This document shows positions 38,306 to 52,138 of a DNA stretch of 64,000 nucleotides, piece after piece. Each line of letters begins with the position of its first letter. Position 1 is the first letter of the stretch. The notes beneath the pieces were generated by a model. That model made no database searches and was not told where the DNA came from. It saw only the letters and a program-made list of their open reading frames with translations. The translations under genes were made by a program, and so were the position numbers. The stretch comes from Centroberyx gerrardi (taxonomy: Eukaryota; Chordata; Actinopteri; Beryciformes; Berycidae): contig NC_136000.1 in NCBI RefSeq assembly GCF_048128805.1, positions 15,408,854-15,472,853 of the forward strand. Direction: 5' to 3'.

Positions 38306-41300
38306 AGTGGTGATATGTGTATTTTCTCTGTGGACAGAGCTTTATTAGACAACTTATTTGATAGCAGGGAGAGAAATTCTCAGAGTCCACGGACTCCATG
38401 TCCACTCGATGGGGTGCAGACACATTGGAAAGCTTTTTATTTGGTGGTGTGAACAGGGGTGTGACAGGTCTTACCAAAACATCAATTTTGCCACTAATTA
38501 CTTCTGTGGCTAGTAAGGCAACTATAGAGCACCCAAAACTGAAACGACAAAAGAGGAAATAGTGGAAACTCACAACACTGTCGACTAGGTGGAGAATTAA
38601 AGGAAACATACAGTATAATCAGAACAAGGTGCCTTTAAAACACGCTGGTGTTCAGGTTGGATATTGATAGTAAAATTCTTAATGATGTTAACAGTGCTGT
38701 CATCTGTGGATATATCTTGACTGTTTGATTACTGACAGGCCATTAAGATGCCGCCTCTTCCAATATCCAATTAAAGGCTCCACAACACTTCCCAATAACT
38801 GGAGTGTGGAGTTGATAAGCAACCAGTTCTGAAGCTTCAAGCTCCCTGCTTCATTAGGAGGATGTTGAACTAAAACTGAAAATTCAACACAGAGGACATC
38901 AAAGTGCCCACTCTGCAAAATGAGTAACAAACTCCTTATTAGATATTCACCAATCTCCTAGGATACGGCCGCCACACACAATAATCACCCAGCAAAATTG
39001 TTGCCTGTATAATGCTCTTGAATAATGCTCTACTCAATTACTGCTTGCCAGAAGGGCAGGTGTTGGTTTGCTCTGCAAGATGTGAAAGAACAGAAGGAGT
39101 GATGAAGGAGAAGGAGGGAGAGGAGGAGTGGAACCATTTCGAGACTTCAAGTATGAGAAAGTAGCACTTCTCAATATGAAAAGATCAAAGCGTCTGAAAA
39201 TGTGTTATACTTCACGGGACATAATCATGAGTGGAAGAGGAAAATCATTCCCAACATATGTGAGGGGTGGCAGGTTTTTAAGCTGCACTGGAGGCATTTC
39301 CTAAATCTGCCGAGGTAGGAGGGATGCATCAAGCCAGTCCGGTGCAAAGCTGCAGCAGGGTTCGTGCCAGTTCATTGCTGTCACAGCCCACACATTCGCT
39401 TGATACAATCGCGGAGACACCAAATGCCATGAGAATGTCAGACTCACTTTTTAAAGAGACAACTAGCTCAGAGGAACAAACACAAACAACACCACAATAA
39501 CAGAGGGTATGTTCTGGAAAAATCGACTTCTCCATCGAGATGTAAATGGAGTTGTCAAGAGGGAGAGGATGAGCGGGATAAAAAGAGAACTCCCCTCACA
39601 ATTAATAGCAGAAAAACAGCTCATTTAGACTTTCTGTATCCACTGTCTTATACATCCTTCCCTACAACACCAGCAGATGAGCAGATTTATTTCAACAGAA
39701 AAATTCCTATCAGTTTTATATGACAGCAGTGGTGTGTCTGAGCTGAATTAAAATTTACTGTAACCATAAAAACTGTGTACCATAAAAACACCATAATTGC
39801 TAAATTTGCCAACGTCATAGAAAATGCAATTTTCAATCTTCATTCTTTCATGCCTTACTGATTAAAAATAAGAAGAAGATCTGTGGCTCCCGCAAGCAGT
39901 CTCTAGTAACAGGTTGATATTATGGATTATTTCACTGAAAGGTACAATTCAATTCCTGTTATTCAATCATACAGTGTGCAATCAGACAAATTTAGCCGTT
40001 CAACAAACAAAGAGTCTGAAAAGCCCACATAGGTTTGCCTGAGCTAATGTTTCTAAAAGGTTGCTGGTGTGGACAGTGTAGAATTTCACTCTATCCACTG
40101 AGAAGTCAGTGAGGCCAGACACTCAATCACTAAGAAGATTTTAAAAGTAGACATGGCTGGCAATTCAGGCTCTGCCACCATGATAACCAATTCCAGGTTT
40201 CAAATGGCTCAGGTTTTCATCTCACTTTCAATTTCCATTTTCATTTTCATCCATTTCCATTTTCCATCCAGTTTCTTCTCTTGAAAGGTTGGCATTAGTT
40301 GGCATTAAGGCTGGATATCGTATTTTCTGGACTGCTTAAGGAGACATAATTGTGATCGAATTCTGATTTGATAACTGTTCTTTAAGTTACTTTTACATTT
40401 TCCTTGTGAGGATCCATAAATAGACCCAGTGCTACTTTAGTCTGTTGAGTAAAATCTCACAATGCAGAGGGAAGAAAAGGTTATATTTAGAAGGAGGAAG
40501 AGCAGCAGGTGCGATGTAAGATATCTGAAAATGGAAACTGCTCCCATGGGTGACAGCGCTTATTCTCTTCTGCTTTAATTATTTATTTCCCCTTTAATAT
40601 ACCGCCGACGACAGCATCAGAGGGGCAAAGATCATGCTGTATGAGGACTGCTGACGTCCCTGTGGTTCCCCTGCTAATGAACGTGTCTAAACCAGTGAGC
40701 CTGGGGATGTGGCGTTGGCCTTCATGCTGGTCCCTGGTCCATATCTCCCTCTGGGAAAGGACACAATGTTCCTCAATGATAAAGGTTAATTCCAATCTAG
40801 AGCACAAAAAAAATGATTATTCTACATTGTATACTTTTTTAATTAAATTATTGCCCTTTGTAGTCTCTCTGGTATTTTTTCACATCACAAGTATGGATTT
40901 GGAAAAATGCATATCTCATAGCTTCCTTCTGTACACCCACTGCTCGTTGCTTGACAACACTTACAATAAGGGCTGCACTCCTTTAAATAGTAACCTTTTT
41001 GCCTATCTAAAAATGACTTTAACACAAGCAGTAACCTTGGATTAGCTTTGATCAGATAATCTTTGCGCAGGTGACGTAGCATTTTAGGTATTTTCATATA
41101 AATAGAAACCACAATCACTCTTGAAAGGCAGGGACACATTCTTCTGAGTAGGTGTGTCGTTTTATAAACCACCTTCTCCATGTGCCTTGTAAACAACATG
41201 TCCCTGGGGTCTGAGAGGCAATCACAGGTGAGAAATCACAGCCAGCATTGACGACTGGAGTCCTGAGACATCAAATGAGTGTTTGGATGGGTAATAAAGT

Positions 41301-42283
41301 GATTAGTCCCAGTCTCAGAGGAACAGAGCCGGGGTCAGAGGACTAATGATCAAATGCGCTGGTGGGTTACTTGAAAAACACCGTCAAAAAGTATTTGGGT
41401 AAATGCCATAAGAGCCCTCCCAGTCCTTGGTGGAATGTTATGTTTCTGATTACCTGTTCCTTGCAGGGCTGAGAACATCACTGTTCTCATTAGAAACTGC
41501 TTCTCTGCTGTCTCATAGCAACCTAAAAATAGAAATGTCCCTATTAGGCTCTATGGCTGTGATGGCTGGTACAAGTTTTGGCCTCTTTAATTGTGCAGTA
41601 AACATTTAGGTATGATTTCCTGATATTTTCCTGTCTCACTTGGTGTGTTGAACAGTGGAATGTGCCAATTAAAGTAGCTAATTGTTATTTGGTGATTTGC
41701 AGCTTGTGACAATGGTGCATAAGCCCAGATATTATAATTGATCAATTACATTATACGAATGATCAGAGCTTGGAAACTGTGATTTCTTATTTTTCATGGG
41801 TAAGGAAGCTCATTTATATACAGGATTGGCATTTCAGCAAATTAAACATGTTCAGTAAGGATTCTAGTCTGATCCTGAACAGATTCCTTTAGCAAATTTG
41901 ATATCTGAATTGTCTTAACAATGCCCTCAGTATGGTTACACAGGAATTATTTAACAACTGATATTGATGTTTCAGACTGCATAGAGATAAAAGCTATTTG
42001 GAGCAGAGACACATTATATGAGGCAAATGTTCATCAAAAAAATAGTATTAAAGAGTAATGACAATTAATATTTCTTGAATTATATCATCTGTAACTGTGT
42101 CCATCACTGCTTTGATGACACATTGTCCTTTTTAAATAAAAAAAATAAAAAATAAAAAAAACACATACACACACAGAGAACATTTACATTTCTTTGGGAG
42201 GTAACACTCGTTTTGTTTGTGTCCTGCAGATATGAAGAATAGGACAGAGGTTTTCACCAGACGCAATTTATTTTGGTCGACTC

Positions 42284-42340
42284 TGACGTCAAGAGAATAC
42301 ACGTTTCATTCAACAAGCAAAAAAGTAAGTTATTTATAAC
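42284..42340 (+). promoter_or_regulatory. candidate ankrd34c core promoter: CRE plus TATA-like box
   Basis: A full palindromic cAMP response element TGACGTCA is at 42284-42291. A TATTTATA box follows at 42331-42338, about 47 bases downstream. A start near 42360-42370 would be expected. It lies 1.3 kb upstream of the ankrd34c ATG, on the same strand. The motifs are seen directly; promoter function is inferred from their spacing and position. Confidence 0.55.
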
Positions 42341-42619
42341 CGCAGCGTCTCCAGGTTGTGATTCTTGAGTGCGCAGTGAAAGGAATGCTGCCTATTGGAC
42401 TGATGTAGTATGCCTCCATAACAAAAGCCACAGAGCTCATGCGCTATGGTGCCAGAGAGATACTGTACCCTATAACCTGAACTAGGACACGACGTTTGGA
42501 ACAGTTACGACTGAAAAAATAGGGATATTGTGAAGAACTGCACAAAACTTTCTGCTTTGAATCATTAATGATCCTGCTTTTTTCCCCTCTTACATGACAA
42601 AGCGTTGGGTACTTTGAAC

Positions 42620-42977
42620 ATGGAAAACCTGTCCGCCGATCAGGTAAGACGCTTAGCAGACACAGAAGTTGCTGTACAAAATTATTAAACTTATAAAATT
42701 ATTAAATCAAATTTAATGCACACGCATTCAATTAAATTTAATTTCGTTATCTTGTGTAGCTGCTTCCTTAGTCTCTTTGCAGGAGGCTGGTACACAATAT
42801 TAATCTAATCTCATGTATCACACGTAGCAACACCATGTGCATGGTCACTGTTTTTATATTGTATATGAAATTCTGTTTATCTCGCAGCTAGAATTAGACG
42901 ACCAGCTCCTACTATTTGCAATGGAGCGCGTCTCTGTCAAGTTCTCCAAAATGAGCACCATGGACAGCGACTCTTAG
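42620..42977 (+). CDS. candidate spliced 37-codon small ORF or uORF upstream of ankrd34c
   Basis: ATG at 42620 sits in a strong Kozak context (A at -3, G at +4) and opens eight codons, MENLSADQ, ending at a consensus CAG/gtaaga donor (42643/42644). A good acceptor (pyrimidine-rich, ctcgcag) at 42887 continues the frame with 29 codons beginning LELDDQLLLFAMERVSVKF, ending STMDSDS and TAG at 42975-42977. No family is recognised and there is no signal peptide or membrane segment. It lies between the CRE/TATA motifs and the ankrd34c coding exon, so it may be a uORF in the ankrd34c leader, a separate microprotein, or chance: a frame of this length is not statistically remarkable. Joining exon 1 directly to the acceptor at 43580 would instead give a 12-codon uORF. 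Confidence 0.4.
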
Positions 42978-43451
42978 TGCTTCGTTATATCGCCTGTCGA
43001 AACAGCTGGACATTCTTTTCACTATTAAATCCTGAAATCAAGTATAACATTGACGATCAGTGACTTAGACACATTTCTGTTCTAGCAAGAAAAGATTAAA
43101 TAAGGCTGGTGCTTTGGTTCACTTAAAGGTTGTGGTTACTTTCCTGGTCGCTGCCATAATTATGATGAAAAAACATAGCTGCTATCTTGACAGAGCATAG
43201 ATAAACTTTAAATTTAATGTCAACATCACAGCCTGATTATTCATCACCTGTGTTGTTAAATCTGATAAGTGAAGCTACCATGGTTTACTCTACATGGCAT
43301 GATTTGTTGTATCATTTCCATCTTGTAGTGCTATATTTTGCATAACTTCGACTGTTTTACTATAGTAAGATTAAATAGCCTATATCAAAGATTTTTAATA
43401 ATAAGGAGAACTTTTACATTCTATTGTTAACATTTCAACTGGACACAGGCT

Positions 43452-43465
43452 GCCACCTACTGGCA
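43452..43465 (-). promoter_or_regulatory. CTCF-like motif upstream of ankrd34c
   Basis: The reverse complement of this stretch reads CTGCCAGTAGGTGGC, close to the CTCF core. By eye only. Confidence 0.3.
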
Positions 43466-43568
43466 GTGATGATTTTGTGGTGAATCAGTAAACAAATGTT
43501 TTGAGGAACAAACAATGATATTCCTTAATCATATGAATTTTGCCATGTAAGTTGAACTGCTTCAATGA

Positions 43569-45233
<1,665 letters not shown>

Positions 45234-46392
45234 TGTTGGTGTTTATGCAGCACATATTGTGGGAGTAGAAATGTTAACACCATAAATTGTCAGGAAATAA
45301 ATCCATTGGTTCAGTTGGGTAAACTCTCACACAACCATCCTAGATGTTGTTGAATAATGTATAATTTATATAAATTATATTGAAACTGAGCAATATAGAT
45401 AGACATGTTACCCCCAAACCTAAGGATTTTGATTTTTTTGAAATATCTACTGTAAATGTGTTCCACTTTTGAATGTAAATGCCAAGATATGGTACTTTCC
45501 TCTAATCTAACTCTCTTACATGATAATGTAATGTGTAGGGAACAGACAGGGTCCATTTGTAGCCAACAGGCTGCCTGGATGCACCTTGTGCATATGTAAT
45601 TAGTACCATAATGGACTTATTTTAGATAAGAAATATGTGATGCACTTGTCTAAGATGTAGCTTGAGTAAGATGAAATTTGACTGTTTGTAGCAAATTTGT
45701 ACACAGTGCCTTCAAGATAAAGAAACAGAAAAAAAGAGTGGAATGATAAATTCAGTGTATCAAGACCATTCACAATTCATAATGATGTAACCAAAATGTG
45801 TTTTGTTTCAATATTGTTGGTCTCATGTGGAACCTAATGAAGGCTCAGAATACGCAGGATGTGAATGAATGAACGATATGCCTTAAGAAACAGGTAAAGT
45901 CATGGGCTATGTAAAACAGCACTTTATTGCCCAGGAGGAAAAAAAACATGAGATGTTGCTATTAACAGTGTTACAAACTTTCAAAGCACATGTAATTTTC
46001 TATATCATGTATTCGAGTAACATTAAATGACATTATAGCTCTTAGTCAAAACAGACATTGGTGATACTTGTCTTTTAAAGTGTCATTTCACACTAATGGC
46101 AATCAAAATTGAACATCATACAGCTTCCATGTAACTTAACTGTGAAGCATTCCTTCTGTTTAAGAAAAAAAATCAAAATAACAATTAAATGCATAGTATT
46201 TTTGTATGTAGTTTGTTGTATATTCTAAATAAATGTCTATCACTTGTGAATTTCTGCTCTGCTGGTTACTCTGGTTCATCATGTGTGCAAAGAGCTCAGC
46301 TGATAATGTTGGTAGCCACACAGATGCTCATTGGAAAAGGTATTCCTTCTTCCTCAGGCCACTTGGCAGTCCATTGGTATTGTAATAATCAC

Positions 46393-46424
<32 letters not shown>

Positions 46425-46436
46425 CCATCATGATGA
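45234..46436. other. convergent 3' UTRs of ankrd34c (plus) and the SDR gene (minus)
   Basis: AATAAA signals for the plus strand occur at 45296-45301 and 46228-46233. For the minus strand TTTATT (AATAAA on its own strand) is at 45923-45928. If the distal signals are used, the two 3' UTRs overlap by about 300 bases. An (ATC)n run lies at 46390-46430. Confidence 0.6.
46390..46430. repeat. (ATC)n triplet repeat beside the SDR stop codon
   Basis: About 13 CAT/ATC units, in the 3' UTR of the minus-strand dehydrogenase, starting under 10 bases after its stop codon. Confidence 0.97.
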
Positions 46437-48534
46437 TTATGCCAGACCCACCATAGAAGCACTCAGATCCCACAGTTTCTTGGCAGCTTCATCATCCAGA
46501 CCCTGAGGGGCCGCTGTTTTAGGGGCGCAGTCACTGTAATCAAGACAGAAAACAAAACCTTAAGCATTGTACACTAACTTTGACTGTTCCTGTTGTTTTG
46601 AGTTAGTCAAGGGAACAACAAAATTATAATAGAATACAAGCATGAAGCGTGAAGCTATGTTCTACAGATTTACAGTGACTGACCTGTAGTAAAGTCCGCT
46701 CTCATTCTGCAGGCTTTCCTCCACAGCGCAGTGGATAGTGGTCTGAGCCCCTTCCTTTGGAGACTTGATGAGCAGCATGAGTGGTGTAAATACGACTCTC
46801 TTCCACAGCGGCATTGTGGGCCAGAAGTGCCGGCCAAGCTCAGTCCGGATGACTCCAGGGTGGAGGCTGTATGTAGTCACTCCAGTACCTGCAAAATGAC
46901 AAGAAATAGGATGCATTGTATTCTCACTTTGTTTACAATAGTACATAATCATAAACAGTTGACAACACTAATCTCAGAATAAAGATAATTGAAAAATCAT
47001 GTTTTAAGATCATCATGATGGTGTAAAAATACTTAAGTGATAATAGATAGTGGTTCTTAAATATTGTAAACTGTCTGGTGTGAGATCTCAAAATGTACAA
47101 AAATTATTCTACCTTGTAGCCGGGTGGCCAGCTCCCTTGTAAAGAGGACATTAGCTAGCTTACTTTGCCCATAGCTTTTCCAAGGGTGGTAATCTTTATC
47201 CTGGTGTATGTCATCAAAATAGATTTGACCTGTTGAGACAAAGCACTAAATCCTTATTCACAAAAGTGGCATGTAATAATAATGTAATAACCGAAAGAAC
47301 GACATTCTGAGATGAAAGCATCTACATCTATTGAACTGAAAGATAACGCCAGACAAAACTGTACCTCTTTCATGAGCTAAACTGGAGACATTGACAATAC
47401 GGCTAGGAGCCGACTTCTTCAGGAGATCCAAGAGACAATTAGTCAAAAGGAAGTGACCCAAGTGGTTCACACCAAACTGCATCTCGAAGCCATCTTCAGT
47501 CTGCCATTTTGGACAGCGCATAACACCTATAAGTAAAGATATTAATGGATATCAGTTTGACAACTCCCATCTGTTTATTTCTGCATTGCCATAGCTGTTG
47601 GGATATGATATATATCACACCACCACTCTATCAAAGTCAGACATGATGTGCACATGTACCTGCATTATTGATGAGAACATCCAGTCTCTCTTCGTTTGCT
47701 AGGACATCTTTGGCTAGCTGTTGCACTGACTGTAGAGATGCCAAGTCCAACATTTTGACAATCACATTACCATTTCCACTCCTCTTCCTGATGTCTTCTG
47801 CAGCTTTGTTAGCCCTGTCCATGTCTCTGCAGGCCAGGATGACCCTCGCACCTGCAGCAGAGCAGGAAACCCAGAAAGTTTTAATTGGTATCGGACAAAA
47901 AGCTAGCATATAAAACTCAAACATGTTGCTCACCCCTGCTAGCCAGGTCAACAGCTGTTTCTTTGCCAATCCCGGTGTTGGCTCCGGTAATCAAGACGGT
48001 CTTCCCGTCCAACCGGGTTTTGCTCCGACACACTCCACCTGCCAACCATTTTCTCACACCAAGGAGTCCCACTCCTGTAAGAAAGTCCAGTACAGTTAGT
48101 CATTTATATCCAACATGTGACACATTTCCCCACTGCCTGTTTATTAAGCATAATGCCTTACCACCTCTCATTCAAACTTTCCATATGTATTATTGATACT
48201 CCCAGTTTTACAAATCCACTACAGCTCATCACCATATCATGACTTTTGACAAAATCAGCCTTCTGCAATATTAATGCAAACTCAATTAGTACACTTTACA
48301 CACATGCATTCCTGCTCTAATTGATGAAACAATAGGAAGGGCTCTTTAGCAATATTATATTACATTATAATGTAATATTATATTACATTATAATATATTA
48401 TATTTTATGAATATAATATTTGTGCAGTATTACTGAGTTCCATACAAGATTTGTTATGTAAAAACAAACAAAGACACAAGACTACATCCAATTGTGACTC
48501 AGGTAGCTCCAGGGTAGTGACATCCCCCTCTCTC

Positions 48535-48576
<42 letters not shown>

Positions 48577-48819
48577 CAACAAAATTGAGGTTTCATAATC
48601 GCATATTCATTCGAAATGCTGACTTTGACTGAAAAGCTAGTTTTGAACACGAGACACCGCATTCATGTGCATTTCTGACAGGATATCATATGACATTTGA
48701 ACAGATTTGAGTCGGACCAGTGATAAGCTACATTAGCACTATTTACCTGTTACTGTGACCACAGCAATAGTTTTGGGATACTGGCCAACAAACTGTCTTA
48801 TCGCTGCGAGGCTCTGCAT
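46437..48819 (-). CDS. RDH11/12/13-type short-chain dehydrogenase/reductase (retinol dehydrogenase-like), complete, seven coding exons
   Basis: Minus-strand coding exons are 48819-48747, 48074-47934, 47851-47660, 47526-47365, 47229-47113, 46888-46684 and 46533-46437 (stop TAA). All junctions are GT-AG and the phases agree, giving 987 bases and 328 residues, normal for the family. An N-terminal hydrophobic anchor (about 10-31, [13 protein letters not shown]) precedes the NADP(H) motif TGANTGIG (54-61). INNAG (132-136), VNVSS (180-184) and the catalytic YGQSK (Y209, K213) follow, with [12 protein letters not shown] near residue 240. The family uses NADP(H) to interconvert retinoids or lipid aldehydes on ER or mitochondrial membranes. 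The [22 protein letters not shown] stretch is RDH13-like, but the YYSDC end is RDH11/12-like, so no symbol is given. It faces away from idh2. Confidence 0.93.
48351..48428. repeat. AT-rich palindromic tandem repeat in SDR intron 1
   Basis: TATTATATTACATTATAATG occurs twice in tandem and is close to self-complementary, followed by more TATTATA. A cruciform is possible. Confidence 0.9.
48540..48572. repeat. (CA)n microsatellite
   Basis: A pure CA run in intron 1 of the dehydrogenase gene. Confidence 0.97.
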
Positions 48820-49083
48820 AGCTGTTCGTTATGGATCCGGTTTATAATAGACCTATTTCCATTAAAGTCCGATTACAGCGTCCCCTCGATACTTCTACTT
48901 GTTTAAACCACACGGTCCCTCTCGCCCAATGCGCTGCAAAATTACAGCAAACTGACTAGAAGTAACATCGTCATTATCAGTTCACATTCAGAGCGCAGCT
49001 ACGTAACACAGCCTCCAAACAGGAAGTACCGCCCAGAGGTCAACCGTGCAGAGGAATCCTATTGGTTCATAATAATGAGAACG

Positions 49084-49260
49084 AGAATCAGAATCAGAAT
49101 CAGCTTTATTGGCCAAGTATGTACACATACAAGGATTTTGACTCCGGTTTTTCGTTGCTCTCAATGTACTTACACAGAATAAATATACAGCTAAAAACAA
49201 GGACAACAAAATGAACAGAGGTAAACCTAAACATCTATCTACTATGTACAAATATATACA
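49084..49260 (-). mobile_element. non-LTR retrotransposon 3' end (CR1/Rex-like tail)
   Basis: AGAATCAGAATCAGAATCAG followed by CTTTATTGGCCAAGTATG and ACATACAAGGATTTTGACTC is a very common teleost repeat. On the minus strand it ends in tandem GATTCT units, as CR1-type LINE tails do. Confidence 0.75.
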
Positions 49261-49606
49261 CTTAATAATGATATTTTCAGTGTAATATTTTCAGTCAATT
49301 ATATTATATACGAGACTACTGAACTGGCAGTTTGCGTTTTATCCCTCCGAAGATAAAGTGCACTTCATATATGACAGCCAGCAATTCTCTTATGTCAATC
49401 ATCCTGACAACATGCCAACCGAAACGTCTTACAGGGTCATTTTAATGACAGTTAAGTATTTAGAGTTATCTTTTGACATGATGTAAATTAAGCTGAGGTA
49501 AAAGTAGCCTAACGAAGCATCTTTGGCTAAGCAAAGCCTCATAATAATATTGCTATATTGTTAGTGACTGAATAAATGCATGCCCACAGAAATTTCTGCA
49601 ATTCCT

Positions 49607-49620
49607 CCAGTAGAGGGCAC
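49607..49620 (+). promoter_or_regulatory. CTCF-like motif
   Basis: CCAGTAGAGGGCAC fits the CTCF core consensus. It lies between the divergent dehydrogenase and idh2 genes. By eye only. Confidence 0.4.
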
Positions 49621-49876
49621 TGTACGCTCACCAACACAATCTCAGTGCCTTTAAATCAAGTCCAGCAGATGGGGCAAATTCACTGCATTAGACCCAGAAT
49701 TGCATTTTTTTCATTTACATCCACAGTCAATTCTAAGTCGTGGAACTCTCACCAAGTATATAGCATCAATTTTACTCCTGCAAGCAAGTTAACGCTGATT
49801 AGACAAAAGCAGAAACACATCAGCAATTCCATGACGGTAATAACAGCATTACCAGTACCCAAGCTGAACAACTAAT

Positions 49877-50115
49877 TACCTCCACCAAGGAGGTAATGTT
49901 TTCACCCGCTTCTGTCTGTTTGTCCGTCTGTCTGTTAGCTGAATATCTCAAAAAGTTGGGTATGAATTTGCACAGAACTTGGTATGAAGGTTGGTTATGG
50001 GCCAAGGAAGAACTGATTCACTTTTCATGTCGATTGGCCAAAAGGGGGCGTGGTGGTGGGCGTGGCACGTCATCAAAAGGTGGTTGTCAGACATGGTGGA
50101 GGTCTGTGCTCTACT
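49877..50115 (+). mobile_element. non-autonomous fish interspersed repeat
   Basis: It starts ACCTCCACCAAGGAGGTAAT, continues with GTTAGCTGAATATCTCAAAA and GGGCCAAGGAAGAACTGATT, and ends near GTGGAGGTCTGTGCTCT. These are landmarks of an abundant repeat I know from fish genomes. The class was not determined. Confidence 0.7.
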
Positions 50116-50274
50116 GAACAACACGTGATCAATAAGTTAATATTTATGTCCTTTGTTGCAGTCTTTAATTCATAGTAAAGGTCTACATGGTGGTAAGTAG
50201 TATCACAAAACCATGAATCCAAGATGGAAAAAAACCAACATGAATGCTTTTCAGAAATAATTCTACAAATAAAT

Positions 50275-50277
<3 letters not shown>

Positions 50278-50310
<33 letters not shown>
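50278..50310. repeat. T33 homopolymer
   Basis: Thirty-three consecutive T, possibly the reversed tail of a minus-strand retroposon. Confidence 0.97.
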
Positions 50311-50311
<1 letters not shown>

Positions 50312-51615
50312 TAGATTGGTGGCTCTTTGCCTTATGCTGATTACTGACTGGAGGTCATAGTTTACCCATCTTTTATATTTACCACTACTTCACTGAACAC
50401 ATCACACAAGATAAGACCAGACAAGATAAGATAGGATAAGATTAAACTTAAATGAATTGGGTCATTGCAGCAGTAAATAGATATAGCAAAATGGGGGGTA
50501 ATTAACCATAATGCAATCAACAATTTGAACACTAGAATGTGTTAAATAGGAATGTGTGGATGAAAAGAAATGAAAACTATGGCATTACAAAAATGTGCAA
50601 AAAATAAGAGCAGTAGAGACAAAAAAAAAATATATAAATATAAATATGAAGAAAAACAAAATATGTGGATTTACACAATATACAATGTGGAAAAAATGTG
50701 CATCATGTTCACATTAAAAGGTCTACAGGTCGTACATTTGTACAAAAAGTGTTGGATATGCATATTACGAGTTGTTCACCTTATCAAAAACTCCAGCTGG
50801 TGGTTCTATAAGAATGACAGTGTGCAAGGGCACATGTGCTTTGTTGTCTGTTTCAGAACATATTCAAGGATGTGCTGTAGCATAGCATAGGTATGTGCCA
50901 ACTATTATGCAGAGAATGTACAGAAATATACAGAAGTATGTGCAAATCTGAAACTGTGGAAGCTGATGAACAGATTGGTCCACAGCATAGGAATGCAAAA
51001 AAAAGGCATAATCTCAAAGTGTTTATTTTATGATCAGGATCCCACATGCTTCATCATATGGAGAAACAGAACTTAGCTCAGGTAAACAGCACAAATCCAC
51101 AGGCAGCAAGTGAATTTTAGCTAGATTCCAAATCATTTGCAGTGGAGAACATAGTCTCACTCCAAATCTCCACGACTGAGAGCCCTCTAATTTTAGCTGG
51201 GGAGGGTTACCATACTGGGAGAAAGAATGGAACGTGTGCAGTCACATGACAAGCTTGGAGGTGAGCCAGCAAACGAGCCAGCCTTCTGCTCTGACCAGCC
51301 AGGTCACCTCCAAAATCCTCTTTCAGTTAGAGAACAGGGGGCATGCATTGACAAAAGATTAGTAATGCGACGATTTGATTTAAAAAGTAGCTTAGGTAGT
51401 CTATATATACTTTGTTTTTGTAGTTTTCATTGGCTTTATAAAAACCTTTAACATGAAGTCATATGATTCCTCAACATTGTCAAATGATTCTTGAGAAGGT
51501 TATTGAAAAATAACTGTTTTTTGGTTTTTTTTTGTCCCTGAATTACACAGTTTTGGTTTGCACCTCCTGTGGGAGAGTCTAGTTCACATATAGTTCAGTA
51601 GGCAGTTATGGTTGT

Positions 51616-51633
51616 AAACCCTAACCCTAACCC
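51616..51633. repeat. short telomere-like run
   Basis: Three tandem AACCCT-type units. Too short to indicate a former chromosome end. Confidence 0.8.
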
Positions 51634-51876
51634 TCAGACAGGGGACAATGGCTATGACATAATCTTATGACTTTTTAACAGCAACCTTTGAACTCTTGGA
51701 TGTAAACAGTCCTCACATGATCCCCACCTTCACAGACGGCCTCCTCAATAAGAACAGTCAGTCTCACATATCACCCTATTAACACTAAGGTCAAAGCTCT
51801 ATGTTTAGTCCTTGTCCGGGGCCGTGAATTTAGGCTACTCTATATTTAACTCATGAAGATTTTTTTTTTTGCTTTT

Positions 51877-52138
51877 TTTTTTGTATACTTTATTATCCCC
51901 CTGGGGAAATTTGTCCTCTGCATTTGACCCATCCTATACACACACTGGGAGCAGTGGGCAGCCGCAGTACAGCGCCCGGGGACCAACTCCAGTTCTTTTT
52001 GCCAGTGCCTTGGTCAGGGGCACTGACAGGAGTATTAACCCTAACATACATGTCTTTGATGGTGGGAGGAAACCGGAGCACCCGGCGGAAACCCACACAA
52101 ACACGGGGAGAACATGCAAACTCCACACAGAAAGGAGT
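51877..52138. mobile_element. fish interspersed repeat
   Basis: TTATTATCCCCCTGGGGAAA at the left and GGGAGGAAACCGGAGCACCC, GAGAACATGCAAACTCCACA at the right are landmarks of an abundant teleost repeat, probably derived from a non-LTR element. Class uncertain. Confidence 0.7.

Larger units (their letters stand above)
33501..42240. other. intergenic region between mir-184 and ankrd34c, part 2
   Basis: No protein gene was recognised. It contains CA repeats (33949-34011), a GA tract (36806-36870), a TATC/AGAT hairpin microsatellite (38203-38305) and otherwise unremarkable sequence. Blocks at about 34660-35000 and 37620-37760 look less repetitive but have no identifiable function from sequence alone. 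Confidence 0.6.

Noticed and set aside
42230..42326. Open frame beginning ATGAAGAATAGG with a gtaagt-like donor, overlapping the CRE
   Set aside because: It lies upstream of the TATA-like box and contains the CRE, so it is more likely promoter than exon.
51616..51633. Former telomere or chromosome-fusion site
   Set aside because: Only three units; short AACCCT runs are common by chance.
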